From Ignavibacteria bacterium (GTDB taxonomy: Bacteria; Bacteroidota; Ignavibacteria; Tepidaquicellales; Tepidaquicellaceae): 64,000 nucleotides of DNA. Of the stretch, positions 50,450 to 59,123 are shown piece by piece. Location: positions 42,109-106,108 of the forward strand of contig JABAQZ010000013.1 of NCBI GenBank assembly GCA_019187405.1. Direction: 5' to 3'. Every line of letters begins with the position of its first letter. Within the stretch, counting starts at the first letter, position 1. Made by a program: the position numbers and the translations under genes. The notes beneath the pieces are model-generated. The model was given only the letters and a program-made list of their open reading frames with translations, made no database searches and was not told the origin of the DNA.

Positions 50450-50818
50450 TTGTAATTATTAATTTAAAAAATACAACTTCAAATATAGAATAAGTAATGT
50501 AATTAAGCTATAAATTTTTTAATCAATATTGTAAACAGGAACACTTCGGCTTGCTGGAAAAAAGCAAAAAGGATTCTAAAAAAGTTTTTTCATATATGTT
50601 AGATGGATTTATGGCAGTTTGAGAACTCTGCATAATCTTCAGCGCTGCGAATCGTGAGAATCGTAATGAGAAAAAAAATCGCTTCTACACCCAATCGCAT
50701 GCAGCTAAAGCTAAAAAAGTCCTTCCCCATTTTTGGGGAGAAGACTTTAGGGAGGATTCTGAAAAACCCCACGAATTACATTCATGAGGTTGATATTTAA
50801 TTGCAAGTATGTGTGATT
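50450..50818. other. Intergenic region with repeat-derived hairpins
   Basis: The 369 bases contain a hairpin (50717-50747, arms AAGTCCTTCCCCA and TGGGGAGAAGACTT) related to the palindrome of the 165-bp repeat at 5773-6400. They also hold the terminator of the next minus-strand gene and an AT-rich stretch upstream of the phosphorylase start. I see no gene. Confidence 0.6.
50760..50791 (-). terminator. Intrinsic terminator of the T9SS gene at 50819
   Basis: On the minus strand AACCTCATGAAT-gta-ATTCGTGGGGTT pairs over 12 positions (two G-U) and is followed by TTTTTC. It lies 27 bases after the stop. Confidence 0.75.
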
Positions 50819-52198
50819 TTATTTCACCAGCATCATTTTTTTTACATCCGTAAATTCTCCCGACTCGAGCGGATTCGACAGGCTTACCGCGAGCCTGTAA
50901 AAATATATTCCGCTTGCAAGTCCGCCTGCGATTGATTCTCCGCTGAACTCAACTTCATAATATCCCGCCTGCTTTTGTTCATTTACAAGCACTGCAATTT
51001 CATTTCCCAATACATCATATACTTTCAGACTCACGTAACTTTTTCCGCCTTCGGCGGATCGTAACTCGAAACTGATCTTTGTATTCGGATTAAAAGGATT
51101 CGGATAATTCTGAAAAAGTTTAAATCTTGGAGGAATTTCATTATTTACATTCTGTATATTCGTCATCACTCCTCCGGTAAATGTCTTCAGTACAAGACCG
51201 CTGTCTCCTACAACAAATCCTGTATCTTTATTTATAAACCAGACTCCGTTTAATTTCTTTCTTGTTCCGCTGTTCTGTACAGTCCAGTTTATTCCTCCGT
51301 TTGTTGTCCTTGCTATTAAACCGGTATCGCCGACAGCAAAAACCGTATTGCCGTCTATTGCAAATATTTTTCTAAAGCTTTTTCTAAAAGGCAGCTTAAG
51401 CGTATAAAACCAGCTGTTTCCTCTGTCTGTGGATTTACGTACTGCAGCTGTATCAGAGTGCTTAAAGCCGGCAACATACATTGTATCAAGATACGGATCT
51501 GTCATAGATCTGGCTCGGAAATAAATGTCACCAATTTGATTATATGAAGTGTTCCAGCTTAACCCTCCGTCTGTCGTCTTTATAAATGTAGAGTTTTCTA
51601 AAACAGTTAAATTATATTCATCTTTAAATTTAATTTCCTGCTGCTGCTCTCCGGCGTTGCGGTAAATTTCAAACCAGTTTAAGCCTGCATTGGTTGTTTT
51701 ATTTATTACTCCATCATAACAGCAAGGCATTGGCATGGGATAAGCGTCTCCTCCAATAACAAACCCTGTTGTTGAATTTACAAAAGTAATTCCTGTTGTA
51801 TATCCCATACCTATTTGATAAATACTTATGCTCATTTCATTCCAGTTAATGCCTCCGTCCGTTGTCATTCTTGGCATAATTCCCCAGAAAGCTCCAAATC
51901 TGCTGTTTCTGAAACAACTATATCCCATGTATGTAGAACCGGTATTGATGTTTATCCATGTAACTCCCTTGTTTGTTGTTTTAAATACAGATTCATAAGA
52001 GCTTACAATAAATCCCGTATCGTTATTGGAGGGGAAATATACTGCCGTAAATTCATTGACAGATAACGTTTGCTGAATCCAACCGGTTTGTGCAAAAGTA
52101 TTTGTGCTTATAAATGTTTGATGATATAAAAATATTGAAAAAACTAGTAAATAAATTTCTTTAGACATTGAGCTTTTTAAAAAATTCTTCATTTTCAT
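50819..52198 (-). CDS. Secreted YCF48-like repeat protein with T9SS sorting domain
   Basis: A 459-residue protein with a hydrophobic signal region (EIYLLVFSIFLYHQTFIST). Repeats of the form TTNGGINW, STDRGNSWFYTL and FINKDTGFVVGDSG follow, the YCF48/BNR-like propeller type. The last ~95 residues are a T9SS sorting domain (NYPNPFNPNTKI, LGNEIAVLVNEQ, LASGIYFYRL, KKMMLVK). Three loops of this domain are longer than usual and their DNA contains palindromes (50878-50898 and 51044-51058), suggesting inserted repeat DNA that stayed in frame. It starts 6 bases after the M6-like protease gene and is probably co-transcribed with it. Confidence 0.85.
   Translation of the reverse strand: MKMKNFLKSSMSKEIYLLVFSIFLYHQTFISTNTFAQTGWIQQTLSVNEFTAVYFPSNNDTGFIVSSYESVFKTTNKGVTWININTGSTYMGYSCFRNSRFGAFWGIMPRMTTDGGINWNEMSISIYQIGMGYTTGITFVNSTTGFVIGGDAYPMPMPCCYDGVINKTTNAGLNWFEIYRNAGEQQQEIKFKDEYNLTVLENSTFIKTTDGGLSWNTSYNQIGDIYFRARSMTDPYLDTMYVAGFKHSDTAAVRKSTDRGNSWFYTLKLPFRKSFRKIFAIDGNTVFAVGDTGLIARTTNGGINWTVQNSGTRKKLNGVWFINKDTGFVVGDSGLVLKTFTGGVMTNIQNVNNEIPPRFKLFQNYPNPFNPNTKISFELRSAEGGKSYVSLKVYDVLGNEIAVLVNEQKQAGYYEVEFSGESIAGGLASGIYFYRLAVSLSNPLESGEFTDVKKMMLVK
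50878..50898. repeat. REP-like palindrome inside a coding sequence
   Basis: ACAGGCT-taccgcg-AGCCTGT is a perfect 7-bp stem inside the sorting-domain coding sequence, embedded in TTCGACAGGCTTACCGCGAG. This resembles the TTCGACaGGCTcacc-type dispersed repeat of Bacteroidota genomes. It encodes part of the extra loop RLAVSLSNPLESGEF. Confidence 0.6.
51044..51058. repeat. Second palindrome inside the same sorting domain
   Basis: TCCGCC-ttc-GGCGGA, a 6-bp stem, codes for the extra residues RSAEGGKS between the FEL strand and the YVSLKVYD strand. Homologous sorting domains are shorter at this place. Confidence 0.5.
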
Positions 52199-52204
52199 AT
52201 CCCC

Positions 52205-54466
52205 CTATTTCAAAATTATTAATCTTTTTGTATCAATAAATAATCCTCTCGATGAAAATGCTTCCATTTTATAAAAGTAAATCCCGCTTGAAAGTTTTAT
52301 TTCATCTGAATTAAGTTCTATAACATATCTTCCCGGTATCTTTGTCATATTAATTAACACTTTCATCAATCTTCCTGTAATATCATAAAGCTTTATGCTG
52401 ACATAACTTTCTATAGAAACTGAATAATTAATTCTTGTTAAAGGATTGAACGGATTCGGATAGTTCTGGGATATTGAGTTTGAAAGTGATTCATCTTGAA
52501 GACTCTGGCTTCCATTCGACAGTTTCTCTTCTGATGCTCCGCACGGATCAGTATATCCGCTCATGCTGTCTCTGTCAGATTTTACCGATTCTTTTTGTGA
52601 CGAATCTACTGCAGAAACTCTGTAAACAAATTTTACAAAATATCTTTCACAAGGTCCGGAACCCGCATTATGCATATACAGTATTGTATTGTCAACAAAA
52701 AATGTATCGGGTGTTGTACCTATATAGCTGTAAGAAGATGCATCAATTTCGTTAGCGTTAACCTGTCCTCTGTAAAGCTTGTATTCCATTAAATCAGGTT
52801 CTTTGTTTTTAAACCATGTCAGCTTTGTTTTAAATGCATCCGGCGGAGAGCTGATAACAATCCTTTCAGTGTTTATAAATTGAGGCTTAGACGGTGCTGC
52901 CAGTGTAATATTTGTAAAGAAAACATTTAATGATAAACTTCCGTCAGAATTTCTGTTTGTCAATTCTATTGTTAAACTGTCCGAAGATGAATTCACAATA
53001 ATTCCGGGATTGCTCCAAGGCGAGTAAACCATGTTGTAATCTATATCAAAGCACATGTTAGTATCTCCGTCAACTCCAATATAAGATGTTGTATCAAGAT
53101 TACGTTGAATATATTGATTTAAAATTGTATTACAATAATAATCAGCTACCGGCAACATTCTTAAATCCATTACATCCAGACCGAAATACCGGTTTACAGA
53201 TTCGGGAATAAACTCATTGTAATACGGTGTTTTCAGAATTTTGTATTTTCCGTTCTGACATTGCGAGAAATTCCAATTTCCGTATGCATGCTTTAAGGAA
53301 TATGTACTTCCTGGTGGTTCATAAATAAACAATCCTGAATCTCTTTGATTAGGCAGGAGCGGTTCATTCAGTGTCCATCTCCAGCTGTGAATTCCTCCGG
53401 TTGAATAAAAATTTATTCTTCTTCTGTTTTCTAAATAGTAAGTTCTTCCGTTTCTTAAAATTTTAGCATAATCACCCGTTGTTACATAATCACGCAGAGA
53501 AATGCCTGTTGTATTTGAAGCCGGCTGGTAAATATTTCCAAAGGTCCATTCGAAATGCTCTCTGTCAGAAGCGCATGCTATTCCTCCACCGTTTACACTA
53601 TGAGAGCCCAATCCGTTCAAATGTCCTCCTGTGATTCCGTAATGTAAAAGAAATTCATGTTCAGGAACTCCTATCATCCATCTGAAATACATTTCATTCA
53701 AGCATCCGGAACCCGGGTAGCCTGCAAGTATTTTTTTATTGTCCCGATATATATATGAGCTATCACCAATATCTCCAAATACTTCGTTTAACCCCCCAAG
53801 TGCAGCTATTCCTGTATAACCATATCCATCAGTAACTTCAGAAATAATAAATCTGAATATAACAAAAATGAAATCAACTGTTCCATCCGGTTCATGCCTG
53901 TTACCGTTTGAGTTAGAATCGCATGGATCAAATTTATCATAGTCGGCAAAATTTATATAAGGATCAATTTTATTGATTATTTCTTTTACCGCTGTTCCGA
54001 TTCTATTCCCTCTGGCAGGGGTATAATACTGATATCCGCTGTCGAGTATCACCAAATTCCTGTAAACATCTCCGATCAGCCAAAATTTTCCGTTACTGCT
54101 TTTACTGATTAATCCCGTTAATGATGGATCCCATACGTTTGTTGTAGACTGGCAAATTACAGAATCTGCCCATAAAGGTTTTTGAAATGCAGAATCACCA
54201 GACCAATATTTCATGTATATTAAATTTGAATTCATATCTATAGGATCCCAATTCCCATCAGGATAATTAGCAAATACTACCAATGCCCGCAAAGTATCAT
54301 CTTCCATCGGGAAAAAACTTGCATAATTCTGTGAACAAAATTGTATATTTGAATTTGTAGCGCAGGTTGGATTTAAAGCATGCTCAATGAGATCCTGAGA
54401 TAATGTATAATCAAAAGCGATAACGGAAGCAATTAATATTGAAAAAAACCGTATGATTTTTTTCAT
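52205..54466 (-). CDS. M6-like metalloprotease-domain protein with T9SS sorting domain
   Basis: The 753-residue protein has a signal peptide (IIRFFSILIASVIAFDYTLSQ). A protease-like domain follows (~60-420): ALVVFANYPDGNW at the start, then PDGTVDFIFVIFR and VPEHEFLLHYGITGGHLNGLGSHSV. This is the arrangement of M6/InhA-type metalloproteases, but the zinc motif reads HEFLLH (HExxxH, ~residue 270), one residue longer than HExxH, followed by a His ten residues on. A fibronectin-like segment precedes a C-terminal sorting domain (NYPNPFNPLTRI, LSSGIYFYKM, KRLIILK). Activity is uncertain because of the altered zinc motif. Confidence 0.75.
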   Translation of the reverse strand: MKKIIRFFSILIASVIAFDYTLSQDLIEHALNPTCATNSNIQFCSQNYASFFPMEDDTLRALVVFANYPDGNWDPIDMNSNLIYMKYWSGDSAFQKPLWADSVICQSTTNVWDPSLTGLISKSSNGKFWLIGDVYRNLVILDSGYQYYTPARGNRIGTAVKEIINKIDPYINFADYDKFDPCDSNSNGNRHEPDGTVDFIFVIFRFIISEVTDGYGYTGIAALGGLNEVFGDIGDSSYIYRDNKKILAGYPGSGCLNEMYFRWMIGVPEHEFLLHYGITGGHLNGLGSHSVNGGGIACASDREHFEWTFGNIYQPASNTTGISLRDYVTTGDYAKILRNGRTYYLENRRRINFYSTGGIHSWRWTLNEPLLPNQRDSGLFIYEPPGSTYSLKHAYGNWNFSQCQNGKYKILKTPYYNEFIPESVNRYFGLDVMDLRMLPVADYYCNTILNQYIQRNLDTTSYIGVDGDTNMCFDIDYNMVYSPWSNPGIIVNSSSDSLTIELTNRNSDGSLSLNVFFTNITLAAPSKPQFINTERIVISSPPDAFKTKLTWFKNKEPDLMEYKLYRGQVNANEIDASSYSYIGTTPDTFFVDNTILYMHNAGSGPCERYFVKFVYRVSAVDSSQKESVKSDRDSMSGYTDPCGASEEKLSNGSQSLQDESLSNSISQNYPNPFNPLTRINYSVSIESYVSIKLYDITGRLMKVLINMTKIPGRYVIELNSDEIKLSSGIYFYKMEAFSSRGLFIDTKRLIILK

Positions 54467-54806
54467 AACAACCCCCTTTAAAAAAATTGATTAATTAATT
54501 TAGAACAGAATTTAAACTCTGTCTATCTTAACTTAACAAGAGTAAAAGCTTCCTTCAATGCAATTTTGAATACATGAATAAGATTTGATTAACTTCCATT
54601 AAATCCGGGCATAATTATCTTCAATTCTGTAATGAGATTGAGGTAATTTTAGAAACTTTGTTTAACCGACAGGCAATTTAATCATTTTACAACCGTTGGT
54701 TTTGCTTTATCCTCAAATTCCAAATATGATTCATCCTAATTCCTATCATACAAAAAAAGGATTCCGGTTAATCGGAATCCTTTTTATATCGAACAATTGA
54801 ATCGGA
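54467..54806. other. Intergenic region, terminator but no gene
   Basis: The 340 bases upstream of the M6-like gene are AT-rich and contain only the terminator of the next gene at 54757-54782. The promoter of the M6-like/YCF48 pair should lie in 54480-54600. I see no RNA gene. Confidence 0.6.
54757..54785 (-). terminator. Intrinsic terminator duplicated from 43355
   Basis: AAGGATTCCG-gttaat-CGGAATCCTT is a perfect 10-bp stem with A/T-rich flanks. It is nearly identical, including the CGAACAATT flank, to the terminator at 43355-43384. Confidence 0.8.
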
Positions 54807-56123
54807 TTATTTTATTAATATCATACTCTTTGTTTCAGAATATCCTTCTGCAAGTATTCTATAGAAGTACATACCGCTTGCATAACCCGATGCATCAAAA
54901 TCCGTTTCATACACTCCTGGCTGAAGTATTTCATTTACCAATGACGCAACTTCCCTTCCAAGCCGGTCATATACCGTAAGTCTTACATTTCCGGTTTTGA
55001 TAATCTGAAATTTTATTTTTGTATCGGGATTAAAAGGGTTCGGATAATTTTGATACAGACTGTAATTTTCCGGTGATTCACTTCCAACGGGATTGACACC
55101 GCTTATAGGTATATGCAGATACGAAATCGCTCCGTTGGTTCTTACTCCCCAGAATTTATTGTTTAGAAAATTTTTGCCGATGTATCTGTATGTCCCCGCT
55201 GATGCCGTGTAATGTGTGAACCAGTTCGTTCCGTCATTTGTAGAAGCATAAATAGCAGTAGTTCCTCTCACTGCAAATGTATAAAGAAACGTCAGCGCAT
55301 CAGTAATTACATCTATACCGCCGGTAATGCCGCCGAAGTTACCGCTACCCGCTGAAGGCTGAAGAAACCAATTCGCTCCGTAATTTGAAGTTCTGTACAT
55401 GTCGCTTCCACCTATTAATCCTTCGCTGCCGCCTGATAATCTGTTGAAATAAACAGCATAAGAATTCAATGATCCGGTTGTCGGCTGTGCAGTCCAGCTG
55501 TTTCCAAAGTTAGTTGAATAATAAAGTTTGGTGTTGTTTGTTCCAAACCAGATCCTGTTTCCTAAGCAATAAATTCCGTTATTCCAACCCGCTTCACTGC
55601 CTGCCTGTGGAAGATACATGCCGGTTGAATCCCAGTTGATTCCTCCGTTTGTAGTTTTCCACAAAGACCATCTTCCGCCGACTGGATCTCCCATCATAAA
55701 TCCCGTCAGAGAATTATCCATAAAGCAAATTGCATTTATGAATCCGTTTGTTTCGGTAAAAACCTGTGTCCAGTTTGCACCGGCGTTTGAAGTCCTGTAA
55801 ACAAAAGTATTCGAGCCAACATAACCAGCCGTTACGGCGGTATTGGCATCTAATGCTGCAATGTTAATAAGCTGAGTTGTTGTTGGTATTCCGTTACCGG
55901 CAGTATTCTGCCAGTTTGTTCCGTCGTTTGTGCTTCGCAAAACGGTACCTCCGTAACCGCATGCCCATACATAGGATCCGGGAAAAGGATTAAGTGAATT
56001 TGAATGAGCTGAAGTTAATGTCTGCGTGGTTCCGGTAGTCTGCTCTACCCAGTTGGGGAGCTGAGAAAATACCATGCCGGATAAGAAAAGTAAAATCGGA
56101 ATAATTAAAAATTGTTTGAACAT
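54807..56123 (-). CDS. Secreted YCF48-like repeat protein with T9SS sorting domain
   Basis: A 438-residue protein with a signal peptide (FLIIPILLFLSGMVFSQ). The body is a YCF48/BNR-like propeller with STNDGTNWQNT, TSNAGANWTQVF and TTNGGINWDSTG boxes. Its central part is closely similar to the N-terminal half of the 1255-residue protein at 60017 (shared GFINAICFMDNSLTGFMMGDPVGG versus GFINAVHMTSATEGYGLGDPVGG). The C-terminus is a T9SS sorting domain (NYPNPFNPDTKI, LGREVASLVNE, ASGMYFYRI, KSMILIK). Its last ~100 bases and terminator match the gene at 43430. Function unknown. Confidence 0.86.
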   Translation of the reverse strand: MFKQFLIIPILLFLSGMVFSQLPNWVEQTTGTTQTLTSAHSNSLNPFPGSYVWACGYGGTVLRSTNDGTNWQNTAGNGIPTTTQLINIAALDANTAVTAGYVGSNTFVYRTSNAGANWTQVFTETNGFINAICFMDNSLTGFMMGDPVGGRWSLWKTTNGGINWDSTGMYLPQAGSEAGWNNGIYCLGNRIWFGTNNTKLYYSTNFGNSWTAQPTTGSLNSYAVYFNRLSGGSEGLIGGSDMYRTSNYGANWFLQPSAGSGNFGGITGGIDVITDALTFLYTFAVRGTTAIYASTNDGTNWFTHYTASAGTYRYIGKNFLNNKFWGVRTNGAISYLHIPISGVNPVGSESPENYSLYQNYPNPFNPDTKIKFQIIKTGNVRLTVYDRLGREVASLVNEILQPGVYETDFDASGYASGMYFYRILAEGYSETKSMILIK

Positions 56124-56352
56124 TTCAATTCTCCTTTTAAAAGATTAAAGAAACAAATGATTTTAGGTTTTGATTTTTAGATTTCAAAACATGAAAATGT
56201 TTAAGAACGGATTTAAGGTTAAATATTCCAATTCAATAGAATTTTTTTATATAACCTTTATATGAAAATTAATTTTTGATTAATTAATTTTCTATTGAAT
56301 AATAATGCCACATATTTCATAACCCTGTGAAAGTCAATATTGTATTTATAAA

Positions 56353-57816
56353 TCATGATTTTTTCAACTCTTCTGCTTTCCTTTTAAACCAGTCTTTAAA
56401 CTGATACTTCCCAACATTTTCAATTTCATTCTCCAATGAAAATAATTTATTTTTTTTAAATCCAGTTTTTGCTTTCAGCAATTCGGAAAATATTTTTAGA
56501 AATTTTTGATTGCTATACTTTGTAAATTTGGATATTTCCTTTGTGTTTGAGATATAATGCTTATGCGAATCTATCAGGGAAAAAGCTTCTTCAATGAAAC
56601 CGAGCTCGTAATATGTCTTTAATTTTAACATTCTGTAATCAAGATTTATAATATAATTTTCATTCCTGATTTTTGATATTTGTTCAAGACATTTATTGAA
56701 ATCACCTTTCAAGAAATAGAAATTAGCTTCCGATAAAAGAATTATGTCTTCTTTAAATTCCGGATTTAAATAAACCGAATATTCTTTGTACAATTTTTCA
56801 AGGAAATCAGCATCATTATAAAGTATTGTCAGAAGCATCAGATTTCTGTAGTCAATCAACAGGAGATATTCGCTTTCCGATTTTGAATATGCATTATGCT
56901 CAAGCATTTTTTTATATACATCATACATTTCTTCGGCATACCTGTCCTGCCTGTATTCCCTTATCTTTTCACCGCAGCTGTTTAAAAGGTGACCGAACAG
57001 CATAAACCTTTCAGCCCTGTCAAAGGAAGAAATATTTTCATAAAACATTTTCTTTAACGATTCATAATCTTCCGAACTGTCGGGTGCTTCTATGGTTTTA
57101 AGGATCATGTAATGCAGCTTTGCTATAATTCCCAGTCTGCCGACAAATTTATCAGCCAACTCAAGAAATATTTTTAAATCAAAGCTTTGAGCAATTACTT
57201 CTGTTAGATTGTTTTTACTTTTCGTAAGCAATGTTCCCGAACCGGTATGCCTTTCGCACATCATCCAGGTATAATCAACAAGAAACTGAAGCGCAGCAAT
57301 TTCAAAAGATGAATGTTCGGACTCATTAAGCTTTTGAAAATCTGAATCCGAAAAGTAAACACCTTTCAAATAATGTATCTTTCTCATGATTGAAAAATAA
57401 TTTTTTTCAGATGAAAATCCGGGTTCTATTTTCTTTTCAATTCTGCCGATTATTCTCAAAGCATGTTTATGTAGTTTTTTCTTATAAAACCCTTTGCTCG
57501 TAAAAATCAAAGATTCAATATCATCGGAAATAATTGCATCATGCATAAGATAATCTTCGGCGGCTTTTGTCAGATCGGTTATATAATTTGAAATTTTCTT
57601 ATCTTTATATTTTTCATCAGGAAAAATTTTTTTGAATATTGTTTCCTTTTCAATTCGGGATGAATCATACTCCGGATGTAATTTTATAAGATAATCAAGG
57701 AGCAGTGAAATTTTTCTTCTTGAATTAATAAACGGAGAATCAAGAAACTTCCGGAATAATTTTATGTCTTCATCATTAAAACTTTTCAGAATGTCTATTA
57801 CACGGCTGTTTTTCAT
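56353..57816 (-). CDS. Hypothetical helical protein, Bacteroidota-type 'SPF(F)N' family, full-length paralogue
   Basis: A 487-residue, entirely alpha-helical, soluble protein without signal peptide. It opens RVIDILKSFNDEDIKLFRKFLDSPF and continues FKKIFPDEKYKDKKISNYITDLTKAAEDYLM, a pattern I recognise from uncharacterised Bacteroidota proteins. The C-terminal half looks TPR-like (ANFYFLKGDFNKCLEQI, LDYRMLKLKTYYELGFIEEAF). The gene at 57926 is a shortened paralogue. Function unknown; a protein-interaction scaffold is plausible. Confidence 0.75.
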   Translation of the reverse strand: MKNSRVIDILKSFNDEDIKLFRKFLDSPFINSRRKISLLLDYLIKLHPEYDSSRIEKETIFKKIFPDEKYKDKKISNYITDLTKAAEDYLMHDAIISDDIESLIFTSKGFYKKKLHKHALRIIGRIEKKIEPGFSSEKNYFSIMRKIHYLKGVYFSDSDFQKLNESEHSSFEIAALQFLVDYTWMMCERHTGSGTLLTKSKNNLTEVIAQSFDLKIFLELADKFVGRLGIIAKLHYMILKTIEAPDSSEDYESLKKMFYENISSFDRAERFMLFGHLLNSCGEKIREYRQDRYAEEMYDVYKKMLEHNAYSKSESEYLLLIDYRNLMLLTILYNDADFLEKLYKEYSVYLNPEFKEDIILLSEANFYFLKGDFNKCLEQISKIRNENYIINLDYRMLKLKTYYELGFIEEAFSLIDSHKHYISNTKEISKFTKYSNQKFLKIFSELLKAKTGFKKNKLFSLENEIENVGKYQFKDWFKRKAEELKKS

Positions 57817-57925
57817 ACTGTTTATTATTTTGAAATTCTTCGTTCACAATCAGCTTGCCTCGCCATCCGGCGGGGAGATTGGGAACGAGATGTGTGGAAC
57901 GAGGTGTGTGAATATTCATGCCGGA

Positions 57926-58765
57926 TCATTTATTAATTTTAATCAGCCCGTTTATTTTATCGTTAAACCATTTCTGCAGCCAGACATTTAATTTTTTCAC
58001 TTCGGTATTTAGCTGCGTAATGCGGTTTAAATCATTTACCGTTTTCAGAATAAAATAATGAAGTTCTGTCAGATCCTTTAGATTTTTATCAAACTTTTCC
58101 ATTAATTTCAAAAGCTTGTCAATTTCAAAACTGTTCGAAATGGATTCTATAACTTTATTTTTTCCTTTTTCAAAAATACTGTTTGCAGAAGTATGATCCG
58201 CGCATCTCATCCATGTATAGTCAATTATAAATTGAATTGCCGAAAATTCATAAAATTCATTTTGCATTTTTTTCATATTAACAAAATCATTGTTTGCAAT
58301 GTAAAATCCTATTTTCATGGAAAGTATTTTCTTTTTCCTTGCAAAAAAATCTTTCCTCGAGGAAAAACCCAAAACAAGCTCGGCTTCAGTTTTTATAAGG
58401 AGCTTCATGCATTGATTCAACATCTTCTTATTGTAAAGTCCTCTGCATGTATAAATCTGCGAATCGGTTTTACTTGAAAAAAGCGTGTTAAACATTAAGA
58501 AATCTTTTGCGGATTCAGTCAGATCAAATATAAAATTCATGATTTTCTTTTCGTTGTAATCTTGATCCGGGAACAATTTTGTGAAAACAGTTTCTTTAAC
58601 ATACTTGGATGATTCGAATTCGGGATAGAACTGAATAACATGATCAAGCAATATTCCTGTGTTTCTTCTTGACCTGTTGAAAGGCGATGAAAGGAATTTC
58701 CTGAATGATTTTACTTCCTCTTTATCAAAAGATTTTAATATTTCCGTCAGCTGCAGTTCTTTCAT
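57926..58765 (-). CDS. Shortened paralogue of the 56353 protein (internal deletion)
   Basis: A 279-residue protein starting LTEILKSFDKEEVKSFRKFLSSPF, which aligns throughout its first ~245 residues with the neighbour (FTKLFPDQDYNEKKIMNFIFDLTESAKDFLM, VDYTWM/IDYTWM, LHYFILKT/LHYMILKT). It then jumps to a C-terminus LNTEVKKLNVWLQKWFNDK that matches the neighbour's last ~30 residues (LENEIENVGKYQFKDWFKRK). About 190-210 residues of the middle are missing in frame. The 109 bases between the two genes contain a GC-rich hairpin and ACGAG-rich repeats. It may be a functional short form or a decaying duplicate. Confidence 0.7.
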   Translation of the reverse strand: MKELQLTEILKSFDKEEVKSFRKFLSSPFNRSRRNTGILLDHVIQFYPEFESSKYVKETVFTKLFPDQDYNEKKIMNFIFDLTESAKDFLMFNTLFSSKTDSQIYTCRGLYNKKMLNQCMKLLIKTEAELVLGFSSRKDFFARKKKILSMKIGFYIANNDFVNMKKMQNEFYEFSAIQFIIDYTWMRCADHTSANSIFEKGKNKVIESISNSFEIDKLLKLMEKFDKNLKDLTELHYFILKTVNDLNRITQLNTEVKKLNVWLQKWFNDKINGLIKINK

Positions 58766-59123
58766 GAAAAAAAATAATCTTTTTGAGTGAGGAAATCAAA
58801 TAAATAAAAACATGAATTATAATTTATAATTGAGCTTTTACTGCTGCCTGAATAAAATTTTCTGTGAGGATATAAGCAGAAAGTTTCTTTGGAAAGACAT
58901 ATTAATGAAGATAAGTTTGTACAGAAATTATTTATAAACATTTACAAAACAATAAAACAAATAAAATGAAAAAAATAAAAATTCAAAACACGGAAAATGT
59001 CTGCAGGGATTGTCCGGAGATAAAGATTGATTCCGCACAATCCCCTGAAGAATAAATTGAAATCTGAAAGAACAAATTTATTAAAAACAATTATTTTAAA
59101 AATCAAAACTAAAGAATATAAAA
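58766..59123. other. Intergenic region with hairpin and possible 29-codon frame
   Basis: The 358 bases upstream of the T9SS gene hold a possible small gene at 58966-59055 (MKKIKIQNTENVCRDCPEI..., with a CxxC) whose coding sequence overlaps a 13-base inverted repeat: GGGATTGTCCGGA (59006-59018) and TCCGCACAATCCC (59032-59044), with one mismatch. There is no T-run, so it is not a usual terminator. The microgene is weak; the hairpin is clear. Confidence 0.45.
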
